Shown here piece by piece: positions 34,951-46,061 of a DNA stretch of 64,000 nucleotides. The notes beneath the pieces are model-generated. The model saw only the letters and a program-made list of their open reading frames with translations. It did no database searches and was not told the origin of the DNA. Source of the stretch: Helianthus annuus (taxonomy: Eukaryota > Streptophyta > Magnoliopsida > Asterales > Asteraceae). The position numbers and the translations under genes are program-made. The stretch covers positions 18,362,205 to 18,426,204 of the forward strand of contig NC_035436.2 in NCBI RefSeq assembly GCF_002127325.2. Reading direction: 5' to 3'. The first letter of the stretch is position 1. Each line of letters opens with the position of its first letter.

Positions 34951-35215
34951 GTTTAGGATTTAATTTCTAACTCAAGATGGTATGAATTCTGTCTCTTTTA
35001 AATATAATTTATTTTATTTGAACCCAATACTAACTTAAGCATCGGAGGGGTGTTAGCCAAGCTAACACCCACCTTAGTTTAAGGTTGTTTTGCAGAATAT
35101 GCTTCGGGATATAGCTCCAGGATACACACTTAGGATACTTCGAAAGATTAGAGGATTGGCCCCCTCTCTCACGTTTAAGGGATCCTGATCCCTTCACAGG
35201 TTTAAAGGTATTCAC
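34951..35215 (+). other. 3' untranslated tail of the plus-strand Tat, truncated by insertion
   Basis: Non-coding remainder after integrase. It holds a perfect hairpin, GGGTGTTAGC/GCTAACACCC with a 3-nt loop (35,048-35,070), and AAGGGATCCTGATCCCTT at 35,177-35,194. It ends at the LTR of the minus-strand Tat. Confidence 0.6.
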
Positions 35216-35931
35216 TGTTTTGGTCAAAAATCACACTAGGATAATGCAACCAAACTCCAAGTTACGGGGAATGATGCTTGAAATGAAGAACTATGATGAG
35301 GATCACTATGATATAAATTGCACGAACAACACAAGGATTTATACGAGGAAAAAGCCCTTGATCAATGAATGATCTCCGACATAAAAAACCTCGGGTGATG
35401 GAAACTACCGATCACCAAGCTCAAATAAATCAATTAAAGTTTACAACTTCGGATAGTGACGAGCTAAGTACAAGGATCACTATGCTTAAACGTGTAAAAG
35501 TGTAAGAAATGCTAAGTGTTTGCCGAGAGCTTTGTGACTGCAACTGTACGAGAGTGTGTGTAAGCAAAAATGGCTAAATGTTCTAGTTTTAACTCGTCAC
35601 CCCTTTAAATATGAAAGCTAAACTAAGCTAACTAACTGCCCGACTTTCATGCCATTCTCCCACGTTCTCCACAACGTCCATTTTCGTTCAAATGAGTGCG
35701 AGATACCCGAGGAATATTCCATATTAACGTTGCCAAGACCAAGTCAAACTCAATACTCCTGCAAAATAATACAAAATACAAACAGCCAATCGTTAGTATG
35801 AGGATCCTTAAGGTGATCCATGATCCTGATCCTGAAGCTCTTCTGAGGATCACCATCTGTCACAGAAGTAAGGATCACTTGTCAGGATAATAAGTAAGGA
35901 TCACTAATTGTTAGAAAATCCTCCCCTAACA
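35216..35931 (-). repeat. 3' LTR of the minus-strand Tat
   Basis: Minus strand: starts TGTTAGGGGAGG at 35,931, ends GACCAAAACA at 35,216. Adjacent on its upstream side is a polypurine tract, TTTTGGGGGCAAT (35,932-35,944). It shares its final ~200 bp with the plus-strand Tat LTR. AGGATCACT/AGGATCCT words recur throughout. Confidence 0.8.
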
Positions 35932-36085
35932 ATTGCCCCCAAAATATAAGGAGTGTAATGTAAAAGTAACGAATTATGTTTTCTTGATCTTATCTGCAAC
36001 AAACTCAACGGATTTATAGCCGTTAATTTCTAACTAGCCGTTGCGTCGTGACGTCACAGAAGTGACATTCCTGCAAAATCATGAT

Positions 36086-36093
36086 TATAAATA
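36086..36093 (+). promoter_or_regulatory. Candidate TATA box of the antisense Tat gene
   Basis: TATAAATA, 142 bp before the ATG at 36,228. Spacing is reasonable for a plant promoter with a leader of about 110 nt. It lies outside the LTR, between the polypurine tract and the antisense gene. Confidence 0.5.
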
Positions 36094-36227
36094 GACATAG
36101 AGATATGATCGAATGCATTTAAATTCAAAGCTACTCCCTTTATAACCGTATTCAGAAGATCAACCAGGTATTCTCCCCTTCATCTTCTCTCTTTGCTTGC
36201 TCTGTTTTTCTTTCTTTTTCCATCATT

Positions 36228-37843
36228 TTGTCAAAAATGTTGCTCCGGAACTCCCCTGCTAAGGATCATCAGAAGAACAGCCTGCTAAAAAGCCAAGGAA
36301 TCATTGAAGATTCCATAAAGGAACGATGCTGCTTCACCGATCCACAGATTGACAGGATACACTACTGTTTCCCGGCGAACACGGTTTTCAAATCCTTTAA
36401 CCCCAACGCTCTTAGCGATCACATCTCCGATAACTGGGTTGCATTCCCTGTTACCCCATTCACCATAGGTTACACGTATCCTTTCCCAGCTTTCACCCAA
36501 TCCTTCTTCTCCCTGACCGGCATATCCTACATCCAAGCTATGCCGATGATCTGGAGGGTCTTATATACCCTTGAGAGGATCATCGAGCAGGAGGGGATAG
36601 ATTTAGGCATGGCTGAGTTAGGAGAGCTGTATGACTTGACCACCTTTGGTTCCCATCGCTATCTATTCAAACGAAAACCTGGGGAGGAGCATCCAATCTT
36701 CAAGGCCACCAAGAATGACACCAACGGGAAGCGGCGCTTCTTCTTTGTGAGGAGAGATTCTATCCCAGATGGGAAGGATCTACCCAAGACGTGGGCTACC
36801 TATGGTAGGATGAAGGATCCTGGGGAGGATCACCAGAGAACCTTTCTTTTGATATAAGGATCACTGACTTTTATTGTTCTTTTGTTGTACAGCTATCTCC
36901 GTTGCACATCTCAGACTGACTCCTGCTGCTAAAGAGAGACTCTTGGCCTTCAAGAGACTTGACCCTGAAACAAGAACTTTCAAGACTACCACCCAAGATT
37001 CTCAGGAAGTATCCTCTGGTTCTGTCACGATGTCAAGTAAGTATCCTTGCTTAATAATTCAAATAAATAATGAAATATAAGTGAAATTAAGATACTTATC
37101 TTGTTTTGGTTGTGTAGGTGCCGGAAAGTCCACCAAGTCAGCTTCGAAGTTCAGCATCACCGATCTCACCAATGTCAAATCCTCGAGGAAGAAGACTCCT
37201 GCCAGCCCAACTGCTTCAATCCCCAAGGCACCCCTCAGGGGAAAGGGAGGCAAGAAGAGAAAGGCCTCCGAAGCTGAGGATTTGCAAGGCCTTCCCTTGA
37301 TCCTCCAACAGTTCATGGACTACTTCAATGAGGTAAGGATCACTGTCCCTGCTTGTACATCCTGCTTGTATGAGGATCACTTGGTTCTGACAACATCCTT
37401 TGATTTCCTTGCAGAAATTTGCTGAGATAGAGACCTATGTTGGCCACGTCGAGGATCAAGATAGCAAGATTGCTGATCTTCAACAGGTTGCTGTGCTGAA
37501 AGACCTCAAGATAGCCGATCTTCAGAAGGATCTCCAGGCCACCAAGAATGATGCTGCCAAGATGCTGATCAACTTTGACTATGAGAAGCACGAGATCACC
37601 CAGGATGCTAAGGTCTCCGCCGCCATAGCAATGTACAAGATCCAGCTGCAAATGGCCATGGAAGCTCAGGATCCTGCTTTTGACAAGAGCACCTGGAACG
37701 TGGACGGTTGGAAAGCAAGGCTAGCTGAACTGGAGGACGATGAAGAGGCTGAGGAGATCTTGACGCTTGAGGCTGGTGGCAGTGGCAAGGATCAGGGTGG
37801 TGAGGCAAGTGGAGCTGGTGGTGAGGATGCAGCGAAGGTCTAG
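36228..37843 (+). CDS. Four-exon gene antisense to pol inside the minus-strand Tat element (454 aa)
   Basis: Exons 36228-36804, 36893-37036, 37118-37332 and 37415-37843 join into one open frame of 1365 nt. Introns of 88, 81 and 82 bp are all GT-AG, and intron 1 removes an in-frame stop. The N-terminal ~190 residues look globular and aromatic-rich (WVAFPVTPFTIGYTYPFP, TGISYIQAMPMIWRVL). The middle is a basic, probably nuclear-targeting linker (KGGKKRKASEAED). Residues ~310-400 are coiled-coil-like (KIADLQQ, KIADLQKDLQATK) and the end is acidic and glycine-rich. Extra ORFs, including antisense ones, are known from Tat-lineage retrotransposons; their function is unknown. Because the gene is antisense to the genomic RNA, its introns would survive retrotransposition. 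A TATA box precedes it and AATAAA follows at 38,188. I do not recognise a biochemical function. Confidence 0.8.
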
Positions 37844-38611
37844 GCTGCAGGATTGGGCAATGATGGAAATTTCAAGACTTAGCCGGAGCCCATTTTTTTT
37901 TGTTTAGTGGTTGTTTGTTTTGAACAATTTGATGGTTTGTATTGAACAATAGTTTTTAGGATTAAGGATCTAGGATCCTTCAGACAATAGGTAGGATTGC
38001 ATATGGTGGAGGGATCCTCTGTTTGGGGGATGAAACCATTGTGATCCTGCCGTTTTTACTTTCCTGCACAACTTTAAACCTATGATGATGGACGCCCTTT
38101 ACCTACCCCAGCGGACGGGCCACGTATTGCTGGTAGATGCTTGGGGTAGGTAATTTTGACAACCTTGGAAGGGTTAGTCTTTTTGTTAATAAATAAAACT
38201 TTAACTTTTTGTGGCTTATCCTGTGTTGTTATCCTTTAAGTTCCTTTAATTTTTAATTGTCTTGATGTACACTTATCAAATAAGCAATTTTGAATAAGTC
38301 AGATTGAAAACATTTAGGATATGATCCATGATCAAATATCCTATAGTTGAAAAATCCCAAAAAGTAGTATATATCTTGAAGATCATAAGTTCAGTTGTCA
38401 AAGCATAAGGGTTATTCAAATAAACAATGAATAGAATAGAAATAGTCAAGGATCATACCTGAGGATCCAAGTTAGGATCCTAACAATAATCAGGATAACT
38501 ATAAGATAAACCTTAGAGAGAAATAAGGATCAAGGATCCTTAGTTGTTTAACTTCAAAGACCTGAAATAGAGCATAACTTGGGACTAAGCCAATATAAGA
38601 TAAGAGTTAGC
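37844..38611 (-). other. Non-coding spacer of the Tat element; 3' flank of the antisense gene
   Basis: Contains overlapping AATAAA signals at 38,188-38,197, usable as polyadenylation signals for the antisense gene. It also has an 11-bp stem (TACCTACCCCA at 38,100-38,110 with TGGGGTAGGTA at 38,142-38,152). No ORF of note. Confidence 0.6.
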
Positions 38612-38743
38612 AACTGGGGACAAACCCAAGGATAACTGGGGACAAGCCCAAGGATAACTGGGGACAAGCCCAAGGATAACTGGGGACAAGCCCAAGGATA
38701 ACTGGGGACAAGCCCAAGGATAACTGGGGACAAGCCCAAGGAT
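38612..38743. repeat. 22-bp tandem repeat, 6 copies
   Basis: Unit AACTGGGGACAAGCCCAAGGAT; the first copy has one substitution and the others are identical. Two diverged units (aactggggtcaagcccaa…) lie at about 38,980-39,018. The array is in the 3' untranslated part of the Tat element, a common site for amplified tandem repeats in this lineage. Confidence 0.95.
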
Positions 38744-40199
38744 CGTATGTAAACTGGAGTATGGCCCTAACTGGCGACTATCCAAACTTAGTGACATGAT
38801 AATGCCAAAACCTTAGCTAACGTGTAAACGTTAGAAACCTTAGGAACAGATGTATGGTACGTCTACCATTATACGTAGGATCCTAGGTATAGCCAGTACA
38901 ATGGAATTATCAGCCCCTAAAGCGAGTACTGGTCCCAATGCCTTGAACTATACCAGGATCATCATGCGCTACAGGCGAAACTGGGGTCAAGCCCAAATAA
39001 CTGGGGTTAAACCCAAAGATCTGAATTGCTTCTGTAGATAATCAACATTATGCTATGTCACACCCCCAAAATCCACCCGCGGATAACACCCGCTTCGGGG
39101 GCGTGACTGACCAGGATCCAGCCACCAATTATACTAAGCATTGGTTAATATTAAAGTAATACTTGCTAACCATAAAAATTAGCAAATATCAAGTTCAGAG
39201 TTAAATGTTTTAAAGTTTAAACAGTAACAAGTAGCGGAAGCATAATTAAATAGTTTTAAACAGTGTTCATAAGGTAAGCATAATAAATGCCCCACACACG
39301 GGCAGACGACCACTACACATCCCAAGCAGCTGCTCCAGTCACTGGCCACCTGCAAAGCATGCAGTAAAGGGGGTCAACAATAATGCTGAGTGAGTTCACT
39401 AGTTGTCCAGTTTTAATTACCAAAAACTCGTTTCACCAGTTAATTTATCCGTTTATACATGCCATGGGGAGCTACCCCAAAAGTTAGCGACTAAACTGTT
39501 TTTCCAATACCGAACACTAGGTAACCGAATGCGTTTCCGCAGGATGCCCCGATGTCAATGTTCTATCAGCATTGACGGATGCCTGAGTACATTAGTTCAC
39601 GACCGATCCCATACCATGGCACGGTGTGAGGCTGGTAAGACCTAAATAGCGCTATCAACTAATAACCCGTTCGCCTGGCACCGGCGACTAATCGGTATTA
39701 TGTAGTAGGGACTTGAGTGATAGAGTTGCGTTTAGTGCCGTTAGTTGCATTCCGTATAAACAGTAATTAACTAAAAAGGTTTCCCAATACTAGGGAAGAT
39801 ATAGTAAGTTTGTTCCCAATAACTAGGGAAGGAATGTAGACGGTATCCCCTTTACAAGGGGATAGGGTTGTTTCAGTCTCGTGTCCCAAACCACCGGGAC
39901 GCATGCTTTTAAGTTGTGAACTCACCTTGGGTTGCTCGGTATGATACGTTACTTGGTTAAGTATGTTGGTCCCCACGTCCTAGCATGGTTACCAAGTATG
40001 GGTCAAGTCGGGTACAAGTAAACACGTATAGCATGCACGTATACAAACAGTTACAGGCAGAAATACAAACAGTAACATATACACATGCAGTAGCAGATCA
40101 AAGTGAAGTCCAGTCAACAGTAGGCCCAACAGTTGAAGCTCAAAACAACAAGACAAACGGTCAAGGCCCAATAACATAAAACAGCCCAGTCGAAACTAA

Positions 40200-40415
40200 G
40201 GTGGTTGCGACTCGCAACCGAGGTTGCGACTCGCAACTGCGGTCTCGGTCCGTCATGTTTTGGTTACGACTCGTAACCGGAGATTGCGACTTAGCAGGTG
40301 TGGTTGCGACTCGCAACCAGGTTTGATGCATGCTGATTGCGACTCGCAACTGGGAGGTTTCGACTGGTCACGCGTGGTTTCGAGTAGCAACCAAAGGTTG
40401 CGACTCGCAACCGTG
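40200..40415. repeat. Cluster of GGTTGCGACTCGCAACC palindromes in the Tekay LTR
   Basis: About eight full or degenerate copies of GGTTGCGACTCGCAACC in 215 bp, with irregular spacers. An identical cluster occurs in the other LTR at 47,483-47,698. Not a simple tandem repeat; each copy is an imperfect palindrome about a central ACT. Confidence 0.9.
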
Positions 40416-41227
40416 ATAACTTGCATGGCAATCCCTTCTAGAACCTGCAGACTTGTACTATCCAATGAAATTGCATTTTCATGTAAATGTTGTACCATTT
40501 CCACTAAAACATGTTTGTTGGTCGATTTGTGCACCAATTTGGATCAAAATCAGTATTTTCAAACTATTATACACATTGAAACTGTTCTTCATTCATTCAA
40601 TAAAACTTCAAACATATAATCAAGAAATCATGAACTCTAAATAAACCCGAATCAAAACAGGAAACTTATAAGACCATGTATCATTTCTTGACAAGGATCA
40701 TAATACCTATTCTAACATAGAAATCATATTTGTTAACAAACAAATCCTAAGAACATGCAATTCTAACCAACCCCTTAACATTCATCGGATAACCCAAAGC
40801 TATGAACAACAAACCAACAACATTCTTTAACATTCAAACCAACAAGAATACTAAAACCTCTAATCACATCAACAAGCATAAAATCATAACAAACATCAAC
40901 AATCATGAACATATAAGCACTAACCGGTTACTCGGGGTTGAGAGAAAAAGGGGTGTTCGGGTGGTCTCCTAGTTCGGCCGATTCCTTGTTGATAGCTCAC
41001 TTGATCCGAGAGATATGAAGGTATGGGGAGATGATTTTGGTTGCTAGAAACTTAGGGTTTTAGGGTTTAGTGAAGAAGATGAGAGGAGAGTGTGAGAAGA
41101 GAGTGTGTAAAATGGATAAGGGAGGTGGGGTTGGGTTTATATAGTGCACCGAGTTGGGCTAGGGGGGGTTCCGTGTTGGGTTTAATTCCTACGAGGCCAA
41201 GGCCTAGCCGGCCCATTACTAATGTTC

Positions 41228-41249
41228 ACTCGAGACCATGGTCTCGAGT
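41228..41249. promoter_or_regulatory. 22-bp perfect palindrome in the Tekay U3
   Basis: Half-site ACTCGAGACCA followed by its exact reverse complement. It lies about 85 bp upstream of the minus-strand TATA-like CTATATAAACCC (41,134-41,145), where enhancer or operator sites would be expected. Repeated at 48,511-48,532. Confidence 0.6.
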
Positions 41250-41528
41250 CGGGTTGCTTGTGGTTTCGGTTTACGTGTATAACACTTATATATATATATA
41301 CATACACATAAGCAAATCGGCACATAACACATAATAGCAAATAGTTTTTATATATTTTTACTGTTAGTCGATTACGTACACGTTTGTTACATCGAAAGGT
41401 TATCCGGAAAGATCCGAGGTGTCACATTATCCCCAAGTTTTAGGAACTTTCGTCCCGAAAGTTAAGGCAGCCACTGTCAAGCTAGTGTAAGTGAAAACGT
41501 TTCAACGGGGTGTCACATCATCCCCCCG

Positions 41529-44500
41529 TTAGTTTGGAATTTCGTCCCGAAATTCGTTCGTAGCTTCAGTGCTGGGATTTTCGTTAGGGAACAGCTGGGG
41601 ATACTTGTGCTTCATCTGGTCTTCCCGCTCCCAGGTATACTCTGGGCCACGTCGCGAGTTCCAACGAACTCGTACAAGGGGTATCTGGCTACGTTTGAGG
41701 ATTTTGATCTCTCGATCAGTGATCTCAATCGGTTCCTCAGTAAAGTGTAGCTGTTCGTCAATCGTCAGTTCCTTAAAAGGAATCACAAGTGTTTCATCCG
41801 ACAAACACTTCTTCAGGTTGGATACGTGGAAAACGTTATGTACCGCACTCAGTTCTTCAGGCAGGTTCAATCTATAAGCAACCTTACCGATCTTCTCGGT
41901 AATTTCGAATGGTCCGATATATCGCGGATTAAGCTTGCCCCGTTTACCAAAGCGAACCACACCCTTCCAGGGTGAGACTTTAAGTAGAACCCGGTCACCG
42001 ACCTGGAATTCCAATGGTTTCCTACGCTTATCAGCGTAGCTCTTCTGACGGTCACGAGCTGCCGCCATGCGTTGTCTGATCTGGGCAATCTTTTCCGTTG
42101 TATCTACCACCATCTCTGGGCCCGTGATTTGACTATCACCGATTTCTGCCCAGCAGAGAGGTGACCGGCATTTACGACCGTACAATGCCTCAAAAGGTGC
42201 TGCCTGAATACTAGTGTGGTAGCTGTTGTTGTATGAGAACTCTACTAACGGTAGATGCTTCTCCCAATTCTTGCCAAAGTCGATCACACACGCTCTAAGC
42301 ATGTCTTCTAGAGTTTGGATGGTACGTTCGGACTGTCCATCCGTTTGCGGGTGATAAGCAGTGCTCATATCCAAACGTGAGCCAAAGCATTTGTGCATAG
42401 CTTGCCACAGTTCCGAAGTAAATCGAGCGTCTCGGTCGGAAATAATTGAGGTTGGCACTCCGTGCCTCGAAACTACTTCCTTTAAGTAAATCTCCGCCAA
42501 GGTAGAAAACTTGTCTGTTTCCTTAATAGCCAGAAAGTGCGCGGACTTGGTCAATCGATCTACGATTACCCAAATAGCATCATTTCCGCGTTGAGATCTA
42601 GGTAGCCCTGTAACAAAATCCATGGAAATTTGCTCCCATTTCCATTTCGGGATTTCTGGTTGTTGGAGTAGACCTGCTGGCTTCTGGTATTCTGTCTTGA
42701 CTCTCGCGCAAGTCAAACATTTGCTAACGTATGTTGCTATGTGGGCCTTCATACCAGGCCACCAGTAGGTAGTCTTTAAATCATGGTACATCTTGTCCGA
42801 ACCAGGATGTACTGAGTAGCGGGACTTGTGGGCTTCGTCCATCACGAGTTCGCGTAAATCTCCAAAGAGTGGAACCCAGATACGCCCTGTCACATAGTAA
42901 GCACCATCTTCTTTCTGTTCCATTTGCTGTCTCGATCCACGCAGAGACTCAGCCCTGATGTTTTCCGGCTTCAATGCTTCAACTTGAGCATTTCGAATCT
43001 GGGTAGGGAGGTTAGACTGGATGGTAAGTTGCAGTGCTCGCACGCGCTTTGGTACGGTGTCCTTTCGACTGAGGGCGTCTGCCACGACATTGGCCTTGCC
43101 CGGATGATACTTGATGGCGCATTCGTAGTCATTCAAGAGTTCGACCCATCGACGCTGTCGCATGTTCAATTCCTTTTGCCTAAAGATATGCTCGAGACTT
43201 CTGTGATCGGTGTAAATAGTGCACTTGGTACCGTACAGGTAATGTCTCCATATCTTAAGAGCAAAAACCACTGCTCCCAATTCCAAGTCGTGCGTCGTGT
43301 AGTTCTTCTCATGCGTCTTGAGTTGTCGAGAGGCGTAGGCGATAACTTTCTCGCGTTGCATTAGCACGCAACCGAGCCCATGAATAGACGCATCGCAGTA
43401 AACCACAAAGTCGTCCGTGCCGTCAGGCAACGAGAGAATAGGAGCGCTACAGAGGTTATCCTTAAGCCTCTGAAAGGCAGATTCCTGTGCTGTATTCCAC
43501 TTGTAGGCGACGCCTTTCTGAGTGAGTGTTGTGAGAGGTTGTGCAATCTTGGAGAATCCCTGAATGAATCTGCGGTAGTAGCCCGCCAAACCCAAAAATT
43601 GGCGAACTTCAGTGGGAGTCTTAGGCGTAGGCCAGTCTTTTATCGATTCGATCTTGGCGGGGTCGACGTGAATTCCATTCTTATTAACCACATGGCCAAG
43701 GAAATGGACTTCTCGAAGCCAGAAGTCACATTTAGAGAATCTGGCGTACAGTTGCTCGTTGCGAAGGAGTTCGAGGATAAGGCGTAGGTGCTGTTCATGC
43801 TCTTCTTGACTTTTTGAATAAATCAAGATGTCGTCGATAAACACAATCACGAATTTGTCGAGGTAAGGCTTACATACGCGGTTCATAAGATCCATGAACA
43901 CTGCAGGTGCGTTAGTCATTCCAAAAGGCATAACGAGGAACTCGTAATGGCCGTAACGAGTCCTGAATGCAGTCTTGGAGATGTCTTCATTACGAACTCT
44001 CAGCTGATGATAGCCTGATCGCAGGTCAATCTTAGAATAGTAGCTCGATCCTTGCAGCTGATCGAACAGGTCGTCGATGCGTGGGAGGGGGTAACGATTC
44101 TTGATAGTAACCTTGTTCAGCTCACGATAGTCGATGCACATTCGGAATGTGCCATCCTTCTTCTTGACAAAGAGCACTGGGGCTCCCCAGGGTGATGAAC
44201 TAGGACGGATAAATCCTTTATCCAATAATTCTTGTAGTTGCGTAGAGAGTTCCTTCAGTTCTGCAGGAGCCAATCGGTACGGTGCACGAGCTATGGGTGC
44301 TGCTCCGGGAGCTAGCTCGATTTGGAATTCGACCTGACGATGGGGAGGGAGTCCAGGTAATTCCTCAGGAAATACCTCGGGATAATCGCGTACTACAGGA
44401 AAATCTTCAATCCCCTTTTCCTTTTCATGAGTATTGGTGACGAGTGCTAGGATGGCGGTGTGCCCTTTTTGCAAACACTTCTGGGCTTTTAAAAGCGAGA

Positions 44501-46061
44501 TAATGCCAGTGACTTCTCCACCTTTGTTGCCTTGAACGATGAGGGGTTGACCAGCACGGCGAGGTATACGAACTGCTTTCTCTTGACAGAGGATTTCAGC
44601 GCGATGTTTGGATAACCAATCCATACCAATGACGACGTCGAAGCTTCCAAGTTTGACAGGGAAGAGATCGATACTAAACGTATGGCCAGACAATTCTAGG
44701 GTGCAGTCGTGGATCACGTGCGTGGCCTCGATGTTCTTACCATTAGCTATCTCGACGGTATGCTTAGAACTTAATAATGCGGGCGAATGCTTAAGTTTCT
44801 TACTAATGCGAAGGGATACATAACTGGCATCGGCACCGGAATCAAATAACACAGAAACATAACGATCATCAAGTAGGAACTTACCCGCCACGACGTTAGG
44901 GTCGTCCCTTGCTTCTCCAGCTCCAATCACAAAAGCTCTGCCCCTTGCATTTCCAGCATTGTTGTTTTGCTCATTGTTCCCAGCTCCCTGATTGTTGCGA
45001 TTCTGATTCAGTTCAGGGCAATCCTTTCGCATGTGCCCCGTTGCCCCGCATTTAAAACATACTCTGTTGTTTCCCTGCTGCTGTTGCTGTTGGGGTTGTT
45101 GCTGATTTTGCCTTGCCGGGAACTGACTTCTACAATCCTTGGCTTCGTGCCCCATCTTGTGGCATCGCTGACACTGACCCTTGTTACATGCCCCATTGTG
45201 GTGCCTGTTACACTTGTTGCACTTAGGGTAGTTTCCCCGGTAGCCACCCTGTTGCTGAGTGCCTTTGCTGTTGTCAGTTTTCCTTTGCTGAGCTGGGGCT
45301 TGAGTAGGGTTAGCATCCTTGCCCTGATTTCCATCCCACTTTCGTTTGCCATCACTAGAACTTCCTTCCGCAGCACTGATCCTTTTGGGCAACCTGCCCT
45401 CTTCCACAGCCTGATCCGTGAGTTTGTGAGCAAGTCGAACGATCGGCTGAATGGTAGTGTGGTTGGCTGAAGTTACATGGCTTCGAATTTCTGGAGCCAG
45501 ACCCTTGATGTACAGTTCGATCCTTCGATACATAGGTCGAGACATGTTTGGACAAAGAGCAGCATAGTCGTTGGACAGCTTGGTGTAGGTCTCAATCTCT
45601 GACCCAACCATCTTGAGTTCATAGTACTCATTTTCCAGCTTGTGGATGTCATCCCTGTGACAGTACTCTTCCTTGATCATATCCTTGAAATCTTCCCACG
45701 CAGTAGCGTTTGCAGTCTCCAAGCCAAGCATTTGAATTTGCGCCTTCCACCATGAAAGAGCGCTTCCCTCTAGAGTACCAGTAGCAAACTTCACCCAGTT
45801 AGCAGTTGGGCATTCACAGACAGCAAAAACAGCTTCGACCTTCTCAATCCAGTGCAGAAGGCCTATGGCACCCTCCGTGCCATTGAAAGGAAGAGGCTTG
45901 CAATCCATAAAGGTCTTGAAGGTACAAACACGTGGTTGCACAGGTGCAGGCTGACCTATAGGGTGAGCTGCGAAAGCTGCAGCCACAGTGTTGAGCAGGC
46001 TAGTGAACTGAGCCGGGGTCATGTTGACGTTTCCTCGTCCGCGTCCACTCATTGTCTTCAT
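41529..46061 (-). CDS. Tekay gag-pol polyprotein, 1510 aa, intact
   Basis: One uninterrupted frame starting [10 protein letters not shown]. Approximate order: gag (residues ~60-230, with [19 protein letters not shown]), two CCHC knuckles ([28 protein letters not shown]; ~295-350) separated by a glutamine-rich linker, protease ([11 protein letters not shown], ~405), RT (FIDDILIYS, ~741), RNase H ([14 protein letters not shown]), integrase ([11 protein letters not shown]…CLTCARVK, ~1085-1115; core with DFVTGLP, SDRDARF and [11 protein letters not shown], ~1150-1245). It ends in a chromodomain-like tail ([21 protein letters not shown], split here: [12 protein letters not shown] and [12 protein letters not shown]). 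All catalytic residues I could check are present. The polyprotein makes the particle, copies RNA to DNA and integrates it; chromodomain-type tails guide integration to chromatin. Confidence 0.95.
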   Translation of the reverse strand: MKTMSGRGRGNVNMTPAQFTSLLNTVAAAFAAHPIGQPAPVQPRVCTFKTFMDCKPLPFNGTEGAIGLLHWIEKVEAVFAVCECPTANWVKFATGTLEGSALSWWKAQIQMLGLETANATAWEDFKDMIKEEYCHRDDIHKLENEYYELKMVGSEIETYTKLSNDYAALCPNMSRPMYRRIELYIKGLAPEIRSHVTSANHTTIQPIVRLAHKLTDQAVEEGRLPKRISAAEGSSSDGKRKWDGNQGKDANPTQAPAQQRKTDNSKGTQQQGGYRGNYPKCNKCNRHHNGACNKGQCQRCHKMGHEAKDCRSQFPARQNQQQPQQQQQQGNNRVCFKCGATGHMRKDCPELNQNRNNQGAGNNEQNNNAGNARGRAFVIGAGEARDDPNVVAGKFLLDDRYVSVLFDSGADASYVSLRISKKLKHSPALLSSKHTVEIANGKNIEATHVIHDCTLELSGHTFSIDLFPVKLGSFDVVIGMDWLSKHRAEILCQEKAVRIPRRAGQPLIVQGNKGGEVTGIISLLKAQKCLQKGHTAILALVTNTHEKEKGIEDFPVVRDYPEVFPEELPGLPPHRQVEFQIELAPGAAPIARAPYRLAPAELKELSTQLQELLDKGFIRPSSSPWGAPVLFVKKKDGTFRMCIDYRELNKVTIKNRYPLPRIDDLFDQLQGSSYYSKIDLRSGYHQLRVRNEDISKTAFRTRYGHYEFLVMPFGMTNAPAVFMDLMNRVCKPYLDKFVIVFIDDILIYSKSQEEHEQHLRLILELLRNEQLYARFSKCDFWLREVHFLGHVVNKNGIHVDPAKIESIKDWPTPKTPTEVRQFLGLAGYYRRFIQGFSKIAQPLTTLTQKGVAYKWNTAQESAFQRLKDNLCSAPILSLPDGTDDFVVYCDASIHGLGCVLMQREKVIAYASRQLKTHEKNYTTHDLELGAVVFALKIWRHYLYGTKCTIYTDHRSLEHIFRQKELNMRQRRWVELLNDYECAIKYHPGKANVVADALSRKDTVPKRVRALQLTIQSNLPTQIRNAQVEALKPENIRAESLRGSRQQMEQKEDGAYYVTGRIWVPLFGDLRELVMDEAHKSRYSVHPGSDKMYHDLKTTYWWPGMKAHIATYVSKCLTCARVKTEYQKPAGLLQQPEIPKWKWEQISMDFVTGLPRSQRGNDAIWVIVDRLTKSAHFLAIKETDKFSTLAEIYLKEVVSRHGVPTSIISDRDARFTSELWQAMHKCFGSRLDMSTAYHPQTDGQSERTIQTLEDMLRACVIDFGKNWEKHLPLVEFSYNNSYHTSIQAAPFEALYGRKCRSPLCWAEIGDSQITGPEMVVDTTEKIAQIRQRMAAARDRQKSYADKRRKPLEFQVGDRVLLKVSPWKGVVRFGKRGKLNPRYIGPFEITEKIGKVAYRLNLPEELSAVHNVFHVSNLKKCLSDETLVIPFKELTIDEQLHFTEEPIEITDREIKILKRSQIPLVRVRWNSRRGPEYTWEREDQMKHKYPQLFPNENPSTEATNEFRDEIPN

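Larger units (their letters stand above)
28961..35215 (+). mobile_element. Plus-strand Tat-lineage Ty3/gypsy element, 3' end displaced
   Basis: 5' LTR (28,961-29,887), primer site, gag, RT, RNase H and integrase remnants in plus orientation, with gypsy order and Tat-type motifs. It stops at 35,215, where the LTR of an opposite-strand Tat element begins. No 3' LTR of this element is found anywhere in the window. The aspartic protease is missing (see gag/pol entries), making it non-autonomous. 'AGGAT' words are conspicuously frequent from LTR to integrase. Confidence 0.85.
39056..41426 (-). repeat. 3' LTR of the Tekay element
   Basis: Minus strand: TGTGACACCTCGG… to …GGGGGTGTGACA. TATATAAA promoter box on the minus strand within 41,134-41,145. 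A 22-bp perfect palindrome at 41,228-41,249 lies upstream of that box. A palindrome cluster is at 40,200-40,415. Confidence 0.95.

Noticed and set aside
35051..35215. Truncated 3' LTR of the plus-strand Tat, because GGAGGGG then TGTTAG looks like a polypurine tract and LTR start
   Set aside because: The sequence after TGTTAGCC does not match the 5' LTR beginning TGTTATGGGTG of the same element.
38554..38797. Proteins rich in SLGLSPVILGLVPSYPWACP repeats
   Set aside because: Direct translation of the 22-bp tandem array in more than one frame; no codon evidence.
40161..40619. Overlapping long ORFs on both strands in the Tekay LTR as genes
   Set aside because: They are translations of the palindrome cluster, lie in LTR, and recur identically in the other LTR.
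41092..41334. 80-aa ORF MRRECVKWIREVG as a gene
   Set aside because: Lies entirely within the Tekay LTR on the non-coding strand; chance ORF, duplicated in the other LTR.
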